A program made the position numbers and the translations under genes. DNA of 64,000 nt, taken from NCBI GenBank assembly GCA_947456245.1, contig CANGPS010000005.1, positions 23,352 to 87,351 of the forward strand, read 5' to 3'. Source of the stretch: Acidimicrobiaceae bacterium (GTDB lineage Bacteria > Actinomycetota > Acidimicrobiia > Acidimicrobiales > RAAP-2). The stretch's first letter is position 1, and each line of letters begins with the position of its first letter. The notes beneath the pieces were generated by a model. It saw nothing but the letters and a program-made list of their open reading frames with translations, was not told the origin of the DNA and ran no database searches. Positions 28,471-37,407 of the stretch are shown here, piece after piece.

Positions 28471-29721
28471 TCAGCTCGAGATCCGACCCATGCCGCCAAG
28501 CGAGTAGGCGCTCTCCGCGTGCTGCGAGAGGTCGAGGCCGTTGAACTCCTCTTCGGGTCCGACGCGCAGTCCCATGGTCATGTCGACGAGCTTTGCCAGG
28601 ACGAAGGTCACGCCGAATGCCACAGCAATGGTGACGCCCACCGCCATGAGCTCGCTCCCGATCAGGTGCAGTCCGCCTCCATTGACGAGACCGTCACGAC
28701 CGGCCGGGTTGATCGCCTTCGAAGCGAACAGGCCGAGCATGACCATCCCGAGCACGCCACCGACACCGTGGACGCCGAGCACGTCGAGCGAATCGTCGTA
28801 CTTGAGCTTGAACTTGAGACGGACCGCCATGGCGCAGATCACACCAGCGAGGCCGCCGATGAGGAGTCCCGCCATGGGGCTCACGAAGCCGGCGCACGGG
28901 GTGATGGCGACCATGCCGGCAACGGCGCCAGAGGCGGCGCCCAACGTCGTCGGGTAGGACTCGGTGATCTTCTCGAAGATCAGCCAGCCGACGAGCCCTG
29001 CTGCGGCAGCCGCCTGGGTGGCGATGAAAGCGCTGACGGCCACCGAGTTCATCGCCAGCGACGACCCGGCATTGAACCCGAACCACCCGAACCACAGGAT
29101 CCCCACCCCAAGCAGGCTCAGCGGGACCGAGTGCGGGGCCATGGCCTCCCCTGGCCAGCCGCGCCGACGACCCAGCACGAGCACGATCGCCAGGGTCGAG
29201 AACCCAGAGTTGATCTCCACCACGGTTCCGCCCGCGAAGTCGAGCACCCCGTGGGTGGCGAGCCACCCCTCGGGGCTGAAGACCCAGTGGGCCAGGGGAA
29301 TGTAGACGAAGAAGAGCCACAGCACGATGAGGACGAGGAACGACGGGAACTTGATGCGGTCCGTGGTCCCGCCACTGATGAGCGCCGCGGTGATGATGGC
29401 GAACATCAGCTGGAAGGTCAGGATGGCCATCGGCGAGGCGCCACCGGGAGCGAAGCCCGGCAGGGCGCGCCCGAGGTGACCGAGGCCCGAGAGCGAGAGG
29501 TCGCCCAGGAGCCCGCCGCCGAGGTCGTGCCCGAAGGCCAGGGTGGCGCCGATGAGGACCCACAGGATCGTCACGACCCCCATGGCGGCGAAGTTGTTCA
29601 TCATCACCGCCAGCACGTTCTTCGACCGCACCATGCCGCCATAAAACAAGGCGAGGCCGGGTGTCATGAACAGCACGAGCGCTGCGGAGACGATGACCCA
29701 GAGGGTGTCGACGGTGTTCAT
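28471..29721 (-). CDS. amt: ammonium transporter Amt
   Basis: 416 residues with about eleven transmembrane helices. Family hallmarks are present: MTPGLALFYGGMVRSKN near the N-terminus, the DFAGGTVVEINSGFSTLA signature, GFNAGSSLA, and the C-terminal twin-His region with LGVHGVGGVLGMVMLGLFA. It conducts ammonium/ammonia across the membrane as a trimer. GGAGG precedes the ATG. It is co-transcribed with the PII gene 14 bases upstream, the usual glnK-amt pairing though here PII comes first. Confidence 0.96.
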   Translation of the reverse strand: MNTVDTLWVIVSAALVLFMTPGLALFYGGMVRSKNVLAVMMNNFAAMGVVTILWVLIGATLAFGHDLGGGLLGDLSLSGLGHLGRALPGFAPGGASPMAILTFQLMFAIITAALISGGTTDRIKFPSFLVLIVLWLFFVYIPLAHWVFSPEGWLATHGVLDFAGGTVVEINSGFSTLAIVLVLGRRRGWPGEAMAPHSVPLSLLGVGILWFGWFGFNAGSSLAMNSVAVSAFIATQAAAAAGLVGWLIFEKITESYPTTLGAASGAVAGMVAITPCAGFVSPMAGLLIGGLAGVICAMAVRLKFKLKYDDSLDVLGVHGVGGVLGMVMLGLFASKAINPAGRDGLVNGGGLHLIGSELMAVGVTIAVAFGVTFVLAKLVDMTMGLRVGPEEEFNGLDLSQHAESAYSLGGMGRISS

Positions 29722-29735
29722 CAGTCCTCCCCCGC

Positions 29736-30667
<932 letters not shown>

Positions 30668-30674
30668 GGACGTC

Positions 30675-30680
30675 AGACTA
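30675..30680 (-). promoter_or_regulatory. leaderless-type -10 box of the gamma-CA-like gene
   Basis: TAGTCT on the minus strand, seven bases before the ATG at 30667, with no Shine-Dalgarno. Confidence 0.45.
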
Positions 30681-30706
30681 GGTCGGTTGCGGTCGGGCGA
30701 CGGGGG

Positions 30707-30901
30707 TCAGTGGGTGAGCCAGGTGATCAGCTGCCATGCTCGCCACACGAGATAGACGGCCGTCGCCACGATCATCAGCCGGAACTTCCACGGCATCGGA
30801 CCCGAGGGGCCGTCGATGATCTGCGTCCCACAGGTGGGGCAGGCGCCGTCGACCGCGTCGTCGTCCTCGACGAGCCGGTCGCACGCGTCGCACCAGGCCA
30901 T
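30707..30901 (-). CDS. small zinc-ribbon membrane protein
   Basis: 64 residues. An N-terminal zinc ribbon (CDAC at 4-7 and CPTC at 21-24) is followed by a single transmembrane segment (about 42-60, LMIVATAVYLVWRAWQLI). It starts three bases after the der stop on the same strand, so it is the distal gene of the rSAM-der operon. Actinobacteria often carry such small ribbon-TM proteins; the function is unknown. Confidence 0.75.
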   Translation of the reverse strand: MAWCDACDRLVEDDDAVDGACPTCGTQIIDGPSGPMPWKFRLMIVATAVYLVWRAWQLITWLTH

Positions 30902-30904
30902 GGC

Positions 30905-32200
30905 TCAGCCGATCCGCACGCGGATCTTCATGGGCGTCGACCCGAAGTCGAACGCCTCTCGCAGCGAGCGCTCGACGTAGCGAAGATAGGTCTGCGGCAG
31001 GCGCGCCGAGCAGAACAGCGTGAACGTCGGTGGTTCGATGTCGCCCTGCACGGCGTAGCGGATCCGCGCTCCGGGTGCCGGGTGCTTCGACTGCAGGTCC
31101 CGGATGGCACGGTTGAGCGCGCCGGTCGGCACCCGCTGCCCGTAGGTGTCCGTCGCCTCGAAGATGGCCGGCAGGATCTTGTGGACGCCCTGCCCTGAGG
31201 CGGCGGAGATCTTGATCACCGGAGCCGTCCCGAGGAAGGCCAGCTTGTCGCCCACCCCAGCCATGATCGACTCGCGCTGCTCGGTCTCGATGAGGTCCCA
31301 CTTGTTGAGGATGACCACCGCCGGACATCCGGCGACGGAGATGCGCTCAGCGAGCCGCTGGTCCTGATGGGAGGCCCCCACCGTCGCGTCCACCACGAGG
31401 AGGGCGATGTCAGCCCGGTCGAGCGAGTCGAGGGCGCGGAGCACCGAGTGGGTCTCAGCTCCCCGCTCCGTGCGGGCCCGTCGGCGCATGCCTGCGGTGT
31501 CGATGAACTTCAGTGGACCCTCCTCGGTGTCGACGACCGTGTCGATCGAGTCGCGAGTGGTCCCGGGCATGTCGTGGATGATCGAGCGATCGTCGCCGAT
31601 GAGCCTGTTGAAGAGGGTCGACTTGCCCACGTTGGGTCGGCCGACGATGGCGACCCTGGTGGTGGGATCGTCGTCCACCTCGTCGAGATCGGTCTGGACG
31701 TCATCGGGCAAGGCACGGACGAGTGCGTCGAGCAGGTCGCCGGTACCGCGCCCGTGCAACGCGCTCACCGGGAATGGCTCGCCTGAGCCGAGGCTCATGA
31801 GTTCCCAGATCGACGCCTCGTGTACGAGGTCGTCGACCTTGTTGGCCACGAGGAGAACCGGCCGCCCGGTCCGGGCGATCAGCCGTCCGACCGTCTGGTC
31901 ATCGCCGGTTACGCCGACGGAGGCGTCGACCACGAACAAGATGACGTCAGCCCCCTCGAAGGCCTTCTGCGCTTGGGCGGAGACCTTGTCATCGAGCTCG
32001 TCACCGGCGGCCATCCATCCGCCGGTGTCGATCAGGTCGAAGGGCACGCCGGTCCACTCGGCCTCGACGACCTTGCGGTCACGGGTCACCCCCGGGTGCT
32101 CCTCGACGACGGCAACCCTGCGGCCGACGATCCGATTGAGCAGAGAGGACTTGCCGACGTTGGGTCGTCCAGCGATGACGACCTGCGCTCGCCGGCTCAT
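30905..32200 (-). CDS. der: ribosome-associated GTPase Der (EngA)
   Basis: 431 residues with the diagnostic tandem GTPase domains: G1 boxes GRPNVGKSSLLNR (about 9-21) and GRPNVGKSTLFNRL (about 187-200), DTGG and DTAG switch-II motifs, NKVD and NKWD G4 motifs, and a C-terminal KH-like domain. Required for assembly of the 50S ribosomal subunit. It overlaps the upstream radical-SAM gene by four bases. In mycobacteria der follows cmk; here the two are separated by about 4.5 kb of other genes. Confidence 0.97.
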   Translation of the reverse strand: MSRRAQVVIAGRPNVGKSSLLNRIVGRRVAVVEEHPGVTRDRKVVEAEWTGVPFDLIDTGGWMAAGDELDDKVSAQAQKAFEGADVILFVVDASVGVTGDDQTVGRLIARTGRPVLLVANKVDDLVHEASIWELMSLGSGEPFPVSALHGRGTGDLLDALVRALPDDVQTDLDEVDDDPTTRVAIVGRPNVGKSTLFNRLIGDDRSIIHDMPGTTRDSIDTVVDTEEGPLKFIDTAGMRRRARTERGAETHSVLRALDSLDRADIALLVVDATVGASHQDQRLAERISVAGCPAVVILNKWDLIETEQRESIMAGVGDKLAFLGTAPVIKISAASGQGVHKILPAIFEATDTYGQRVPTGALNRAIRDLQSKHPAPGARIRYAVQGDIEPPTFTLFCSARLPQTYLRYVERSLREAFDFGSTPMKIRVRIG

Positions 32201-33582
32201 GCGGGCACCGCCATCCGGCCGAGGCTGCGCTCGAGGTGGTTGCGCAGGGCAGCGCCGTCGGTCGGCACCACCTCGACGTGTCCGGGGAGCTGGTCCACCG
32301 TCCCGCCATCGATCAGGAGTCCCTCATGGAGGCACACGTCCGGCAGGAGGTAGGTGCCGAGTCCGCCGTGCGCCTTGATCGTGCGTGCGATGTCCTCACC
32401 GGTCATGAGGCCTGCGACCGAGATGTTGCCGCCGAAGAATCGGTTCTCGACCTCGAGCACCTCGACCTCGTTGAGATCAGCTTCTGCGAGCAATGGAGGG
32501 ATGATCTGAGCTCCATAGGCACCGGTGAGGACCACCGGGCGCCGGCCCGTCGTCGTCGCATCGGAGGCTGCGGCGCGCTCGGCTCGATACCCCCAGGGCG
32601 GAGCGCCGTCGACTGACTGGAAGAAGCCGGTGCCACCCAACGTGGCCTGCGACTCACGTCGGGTCCGGAAGGACTCCTCGAACGTTCTGATCATGCCGAT
32701 TCCATTCTCGATCTGGGTCAGGTCCTCGAGGGACGCCAAGGGGGGCAGCGGACGCCGGGCGATGAGGTAGAACTCGTCGGACGCGAAGATCCGCCGCCGG
32801 CCGAGCAGCTGCAGGCTCAATGATGCTGCGCGCTCGACGGACGCGAGCGTCGCGTCAGCCTCGGCAGCGGTGTGCGGGCGCATGTTCGGCTCATCTGAGT
32901 GGTCGCTGATGCCGAGCGGGACCACGCCGACGCTGGCCACGGTAGCGAAGCGGTCGAGGAACCCCAACAGGGTCTCCTCGAGCACAGGACCATCGTTGAC
33001 CCCTGGGCAGACCACCACCTGGGCGTGGACCTCGATGCCGTTCTCGAGGAGCACGTCGAGCCAACGAAGGCTCGTCGCCCCCCGGGCGTTCCTGAGCATG
33101 CCGGCGCGCACGTCTGGGTCGGCGGCGTGGACCGACACGTAGAGCGGGCTGAGGCGCTCGGTGACCACACGCTCGGCGTCGAGCTCGGTGAAGCGCGTCA
33201 GGGTGGTGAAGTTGCCGTAGAGGAAGGACAGCCGATAGTCGTCATCCTTGAGGTAGAGGCTCTTCCGCATGCCCTTGGGCAGCTGGTAGATGAAGCAGAA
33301 CTCGCAGTGGTTGTCGCAGGTGCGGATCTTGTCGAACACGGCGGAGTCGACTCGGGCACCCAGTGGCTCGCCGGTGTCCTTCGCCACGCGAACCCGCCGA
33401 TCGATCGGAGCACCGACGCGTCTGACGAGCAGCTCGAGGTCTGCACCATCGGCCATCTGCTGCCACTCGATGACATCGAGCGGCTCCGCACCATCGATCG
33501 ACAGCACCTCGTCGCCCACGAGGAGGCCGGCCAGCTCGGCAGGCGAGCCCGGGGCGACGTGGCTGATCCGGGGTGCCGACAC
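32197..33582 (-). CDS. PDZ-radical SAM-DUF512 protein
   Basis: 461 residues. N-terminal PDZ-like domain (HVAPGSPAELAGLLVGDEVL), a radical-SAM-type cluster motif CDNHCEFC (CX3CX2C, about 90-97) in KIRTCDNHCEFCFIYQLPKG, and the C-terminal DUF512 region ending LLIDGGTVDQLPG. This matches the widely conserved putative Fe-S oxidoreductase often next to der. The reaction is unknown. The GTG at 33582 is six bases after TAGACT, so it heads the operon as a leaderless mRNA. It is divergent from ispH. Confidence 0.9.
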   Translation of the reverse strand: MSAPRISHVAPGSPAELAGLLVGDEVLSIDGAEPLDVIEWQQMADGADLELLVRRVGAPIDRRVRVAKDTGEPLGARVDSAVFDKIRTCDNHCEFCFIYQLPKGMRKSLYLKDDDYRLSFLYGNFTTLTRFTELDAERVVTERLSPLYVSVHAADPDVRAGMLRNARGATSLRWLDVLLENGIEVHAQVVVCPGVNDGPVLEETLLGFLDRFATVASVGVVPLGISDHSDEPNMRPHTAAEADATLASVERAASLSLQLLGRRRIFASDEFYLIARRPLPPLASLEDLTQIENGIGMIRTFEESFRTRRESQATLGGTGFFQSVDGAPPWGYRAERAAASDATTTGRRPVVLTGAYGAQIIPPLLAEADLNEVEVLEVENRFFGGNISVAGLMTGEDIARTIKAHGGLGTYLLPDVCLHEGLLIDGGTVDQLPGHVEVVPTDGAALRNHLERSLGRMAVPA

Positions 33583-33588
33583 CCTGCC

Positions 33589-33594
33589 AGTCTA
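33589..33594 (-). promoter_or_regulatory. leaderless-type -10 box of the rSAM-der operon
   Basis: TAGACT on the minus strand, six bases before the GTG at 33582. Confidence 0.5.
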
Positions 33595-33630
33595 CGCGGG
33601 TCGATGGGCTGCCTCCCCGGCCCACGGCGG

Positions 33631-33636
33631 TAGCCT
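33631..33636 (+). promoter_or_regulatory. leaderless-type -10 box of ispH
   Basis: TAGCCT, seven bases before the ispH ATG at 33644. It shares a 61-base divergent spacer with the rSAM-der promoter. Confidence 0.5.
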
Positions 33637-33643
33637 CGGCACC

Positions 33644-34666
33644 ATGGACGTCAAACGCGTGCTGCTTGCGGAACCAAGAGGCTTCTGCGCCGGTGTGGAG
33701 AAGGCCATCAAGGCGTTGGCGTGGATGGTGACCGTCTTCGAGCCGCCCGTCTACTGCTACCACGAGATCGTCCACAACCAGCACGTCGTCAACCGGTTCA
33801 TCGAGCAAGGCGTGATCTTCGTCGACGACGTCGACGAGGTGCCGGCGGGAGCACCGCTGATGCTCAGCGCCCACGGTTCGGCGCCCTCGGTCGTCGATGC
33901 GGCACGGGAGAACGACCGCATCGTCGTCGACGCCGTCTGCCCGCTCGTGACCAAGGTGCACCATGAGCTCAAGGTCCGGTCCCGGAAGGGCTACGAGGTC
34001 CTCTACGTGGGTCACGCCGGGCACGAGGAGGCCGTGGGGACCATGGCCGTGGCACCGGAGGCGGTCCATCTGGTCGAGTCGGAGGAGGATCTCGAGCGTG
34101 CGGCAGAGGCCATCGCCCCGGGCACGCCAGTGGCACTCCTGGCGCAGACCACGCTGAGCCACGACGAGTGGCGGGCATTGATGGAGAGCGCCCGCGAGCG
34201 CTTCCCCGACCTGTGGATGCCCAATCGAAGCGACCTTTGCTTCGCCACCACGAACCGACAAGCTGCGCTGCGGGCCATCGCTGGGCAGTCCGACGTGGTC
34301 GTGGTGATCGGTTCGGCGAACTCCTCCAACACCGTCGCACTCGCGAAGGTGGCCGCCAACTCAGGGTGCCCACGCGTGCTCCGCGTGAACGAGGCCGCGG
34401 AGCTGCCCGACGACCTCTCCGGTGTCGTCGGGGTCACGGCCGGCGCGTCGGCCCCCGATCGGCTCGTCAACGAGGTGATCGAGAGGCTCAGCCCACGCCA
34501 TGGCGTCGAGGTGATGGCCGTGACCGAGGAGGACGAGTACTTCCCTCCCCCGCCCGAGCTGCGCGAGCTGCTCCGGCATCTCGACGACCGCTATGCCGAG
34601 GTGCTCGCAGACGACAGAGAGGTGTCGGCCGCACGGGTGCTCGACAACCTCGAACGTCACGTTTGA
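33644..34666 (+). CDS. ispH: 4-hydroxy-3-methylbut-2-enyl diphosphate reductase IspH
   Basis: 340 residues from the ATG at 33644 (MDVKRVLLAEPRGFCAGVEK); a longer open reading upstream overlaps the divergent gene and is rejected. 4Fe-4S cysteines: Cys in GFCAGVEKAIK, VDAVCPLVTKVH and NRSDLCFATTNRQ. Substrate-binding His residues lie in YCYHEIVHNQ and SAHGSAP. It performs the last step of the MEP isoprenoid pathway, giving IPP and DMAPP. It begins a plus-strand run with the HD protein and glycosyltransferase. Confidence 0.96.
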   Translation: MDVKRVLLAEPRGFCAGVEKAIKALAWMVTVFEPPVYCYHEIVHNQHVVNRFIEQGVIFVDDVDEVPAGAPLMLSAHGSAPSVVDAARENDRIVVDAVCPLVTKVHHELKVRSRKGYEVLYVGHAGHEEAVGTMAVAPEAVHLVESEEDLERAAEAIAPGTPVALLAQTTLSHDEWRALMESARERFPDLWMPNRSDLCFATTNRQAALRAIAGQSDVVVVIGSANSSNTVALAKVAANSGCPRVLRVNEAAELPDDLSGVVGVTAGASAPDRLVNEVIERLSPRHGVEVMAVTEEDEYFPPPPELRELLRHLDDRYAEVLADDREVSAARVLDNLERHV

Positions 34667-34703
34667 CCGGTGGTCTGGCCTGCGTCCGTGAGAGGATGAC
34701 GAC

Positions 34704-35273
34704 ATGACGAGCGTTCACGAGACACAGCAGCCGATCTTCACAAGGATGGACGAGTCCACCCGCGACGAGTGGATGAACATCGCCACGGTGACGACGCAGA
34801 ACCAGCCTCGCGTTGCCCAAGGCATCCTCGAGATGCTCCGATCCCTCTCGACCATCACCGACGGCTTCGCAGTGGACCAGCTGACCCACTGCCTCCAGAC
34901 GGCAGCCCGGGCCGAGGCTGCGGGTGCCGATGAGGAGGTGATCGTGGCGGCGCTGCTCCACGACGTGGGCAAGGCCATCTCTGTGGCGAACCACCCTCGC
35001 ATCGCCGCCGAGATCCTGCGTCCCTATGTGCGCGAAGAAGTGGTCTGGATGATCGAGGTCCACCAGGACTTCCAGGGGCGCCACTACTACGAGCACCTCG
35101 GCCTCGATCCGAACGCCCGTGAGCAGTACGTCGGACACGAGCACTTCGCCCTGGCCGAGCAGTTTGCTGACGACTGGGACCAGACGAGCTTCGATCCCGA
35201 TGGCCCGATTCCCCCTCTGGAGCATTTTGAGCCTATGGTGCTCCGAGTGTTCGCAGCCCCCCACAGGATCTGA
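34704..35273 (+). CDS. HD-domain protein (PhnZ/MIOX-like or phosphohydrolase)
   Basis: 189 residues. Metal-ligand pattern: His in QLTHCLQTA, the HD pair in ALLHDVGKA, His in NHPRIAAEIL, His in IEVHQDFQG, and acidic residues near ADDWDQTSFDPD. This H-HD-H-H-D layout is found both in HD phosphohydrolases and in the mixed-valent diiron oxygenases PhnZ and myo-inositol oxygenase; the general spacing resembles PhnZ. Function cannot be settled. AGAGGA provides a ribosome binding site. It lies 37 bases after ispH and eight bases before the glycosyltransferase. Confidence 0.8.
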   Translation: MTSVHETQQPIFTRMDESTRDEWMNIATVTTQNQPRVAQGILEMLRSLSTITDGFAVDQLTHCLQTAARAEAAGADEEVIVAALLHDVGKAISVANHPRIAAEILRPYVREEVVWMIEVHQDFQGRHYYEHLGLDPNAREQYVGHEHFALAEQFADDWDQTSFDPDGPIPPLEHFEPMVLRVFAAPHRI

Positions 35274-35281
35274 GGAGCGCG

Positions 35282-36082
35282 ATGGCGCCGAAGGATGACC
35301 TCGCAACCCGTCGACTCGCCGAGCTTCGCGCCGGCGTGATCGCTCAGGCGCGTGCCGAGTTCGATCAGCGATACCCAGGGCTGCGCTTCCCAGCCGTGGT
35401 GGGCCTCATCTGCGCCTACGAGGAAGAGGGCAACATCGGCGACGTGCTCGCCAAGATGCCGACCGAGGCATGCGGCCTACCGCTGCTGACCCTGGTGATC
35501 GTGGACGGAGGACACGACCGCACGGCCGAGATCTCCTACGAGGCAGGGGCCGTCACCTTCGTCTTCCCGACCAACCTGGGCCACGGAGTTGCCCTGCAGG
35601 TCGGCTACCGCCTCTGCATCGAGCTCGGCGCGACCTATGTCGTCACGCTCGACGCAGACGGACAGAACGATCCTGCGGAGATCCCGAGGATGCTCGACCC
35701 CATCGTGGACGACGAGGCCGACTTCGTCGTCGCCTCCCGTCGGCTCGGAACCGACACCACCACCGATCGGTTCCGGAAGGCTGGAGTCGTCTTCTTCTCG
35801 ACCACGGTGAACCTCATGACCGGCTCGAAGCTGACGGACACGTCGAACGGCTACCGAGCCCTGCGCGTGTCGATGCTCGCCGACGTCGTCGATCGACTCG
35901 TCCAGGAGCAGTATCAGACCGCCGATCTGCTCATCACCTGCCTGAAGCGAGGTTGGCGGGTCACCGAGCGTCCGACCGTCTGGCTGCCCCGCCAATCAGG
36001 GACCACGAAGAAGGGCACCAACTGGCTGTTCGGCTTCCGCTACGCCAAGGTGGTCCTCTCCACCTGGTGGCGCGAGCGCTGA
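35282..36082 (+). CDS. family 2 glycosyltransferase (DPM1/polyprenyl-phosphate type)
   Basis: 266 residues. GT-A fold: GLICAYEEEGNIGDVLAKMP, VIVDGGHDRTAEIS, and the metal-binding DXD in LDADGQNDPAEIP, then FVVASRRLG and SNGYRALRV typical of dolichyl/polyprenyl phosphate mannosyl- or glucosyltransferases. In DPM enzymes the second motif is usually D(D/G)-S-x-D-x-T; here it is DGGHDRT. No C-terminal transmembrane domain is present. GAGGAG precedes the ATG. It is convergent with plsC. Confidence 0.87.
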   Translation: MAPKDDLATRRLAELRAGVIAQARAEFDQRYPGLRFPAVVGLICAYEEEGNIGDVLAKMPTEACGLPLLTLVIVDGGHDRTAEISYEAGAVTFVFPTNLGHGVALQVGYRLCIELGATYVVTLDADGQNDPAEIPRMLDPIVDDEADFVVASRRLGTDTTTDRFRKAGVVFFSTTVNLMTGSKLTDTSNGYRALRVSMLADVVDRLVQEQYQTADLLITCLKRGWRVTERPTVWLPRQSGTTKKGTNWLFGFRYAKVVLSTWWRER

Positions 36083-36085
36083 CGA

Positions 36086-36775
36086 TCAGGCGCTGGCCCG
36101 ATCGAAGCCGTCCTGGAGGGCCGCCCGCAGCGTCAGCGTGGTCTCGTGGATGACTGAGCGTGGGACCCTGCCGCGCTCATTGCGCTCTGGCGCAGCGATG
36201 GCCTCGCCGACGTAGAGCGTCACCCGGCTGCGCCGCGGGAGCCGCTTGCCGACCGGCATGGCCCGCGCCGACCCCCCGATCCCCACGGGGACGATCGTGG
36301 CGCCGGTGCGCGCCGCCAAGAACGCAGCTCCCTCAAGGATGTCACCGACGACCGGGCCCTCCTGTCTCGTGCCCTCCGGGAACAGCACCAGCACCTCGCC
36401 ACGGGCGAGGACAGACTCCGCATGGTTGAGCGCGGCTCGATCAGCAGACTCTCGGTGGACAGGGAATGCTCCCATCGCCAAGAGGAACCGGCCGAGCAGT
36501 CCAACCTTCCACAGGCTGTCCTTGGCGATGAAGAACATCTTGCGATCTGTCAGGAAGATGGCGAACCCGAAGTCGATGATCGAACGATGCACCGGGGCGA
36601 TGATGACCGGTCCCTCGTGCGGGACGATGCCAGGCCCCTCGACCCTCGGTGAGAACAGGAGCCGCATCAGGCCGCTCAACAGCCAGCGAAGAGCGCGGTA
36701 CGTTACCGTGCGACGCGGATCGGGCTCGAAGACCGCTCCGCGACCGTGGGACTCCGCTCGTGGTTCGTCGGTCAT
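36086..36775 (-). CDS. plsC: 1-acyl-sn-glycerol-3-phosphate acyltransferase
   Basis: 229 residues. The PlsC motifs are clear: HRSIIDFG (HX4D), then AMGAFPVHRES, and FPEGTRQEGPV. It acylates lysophosphatidic acid to phosphatidic acid at the membrane; specificity is unknown. It overlaps cmk by four bases, as plsC-like genes often follow cmk in bacteria. It is the last gene of a long minus-strand run that begins with scpA at 42235. Confidence 0.93.
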   Translation of the reverse strand: MTDEPRAESHGRGAVFEPDPRRTVTYRALRWLLSGLMRLLFSPRVEGPGIVPHEGPVIIAPVHRSIIDFGFAIFLTDRKMFFIAKDSLWKVGLLGRFLLAMGAFPVHRESADRAALNHAESVLARGEVLVLFPEGTRQEGPVVGDILEGAAFLAARTGATIVPVGIGGSARAMPVGKRLPRRSRVTLYVGEAIAAPERNERGRVPRSVIHETTLTLRAALQDGFDRASA

Positions 36776-37407
36776 CGCTTTCCTCCCGTCGCAGCGTCCA
36801 CCATCGTCAGCACCAGATCCACCACTTCGTCCACTGGCATCTCCGTCGTGTCGACGACGGTGGCGCCGGGAGCCGTGGTGAGTGGCGAGACCGCCCGTGT
36901 CGAGTCCATTCGGTCCCGCCTCTCGACGCTGGCCTGACCCTCCTCCGAGCGCCGGCGTGCGCGCTCCTCGACGTTCGCCGTCAGGAAGAGCTTGACGGGC
37001 GCGTCAGGGAACACCACCGAACCGATGTCACGCCCCTCGACGATGCCGCCGGCGTGCTCGTCCGCCCACCGACGCTGCCAAGCCACCAGCGCCGACCTGA
37101 CCTCGGGGTTTGCCGCCACGACAGACACCGCCGCGTTGACCTCCTCAGAGCGGATCTCTTCGGTGACGTCGATGTCGTCGATCATCACCCGGTCGGAAAT
37201 CTCGAGGCGGGCACTGGAGGCGAGTGACGCCACAGCGGCGAGGTCGTCGAGCGCGACACCCCGCCGGATGGCGAGGGCAGCGACAGCCCGGTAGCTCGCT
37301 CCGGTGTCGAGCGTCCTGAGTCCGAGCCGCCCCGCCAGCGCTCGGCCGAGCGTCGACTTCCCAGAGCCGGCAGGCCCATCGATGGCGATCACGAGGTGGT
37401 CAGTCAC
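36772..37407 (-). CDS. cmk: (d)CMP kinase
   Basis: 211 residues from the GTG at 37407, which gives VTDHLVIAIDGPAGSGKSTL; a longer open reading lies inside aroA and is rejected. The P-loop GPAGSGKST, LDTGASYRAVA and the C-terminal GRDIGSVVFPDAPVKLFLTA region are standard for Cmk. It phosphorylates CMP and dCMP. It overlaps the aroA stop by eight bases and plsC by four, so the three are coupled. Confidence 0.95.
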   Translation of the reverse strand: MTDHLVIAIDGPAGSGKSTLGRALAGRLGLRTLDTGASYRAVAALAIRRGVALDDLAAVASLASSARLEISDRVMIDDIDVTEEIRSEEVNAAVSVVAANPEVRSALVAWQRRWADEHAGGIVEGRDIGSVVFPDAPVKLFLTANVEERARRRSEEGQASVERRDRMDSTRAVSPLTTAPGATVVDTTEMPVDEVVDLVLTMVDAATGGKR

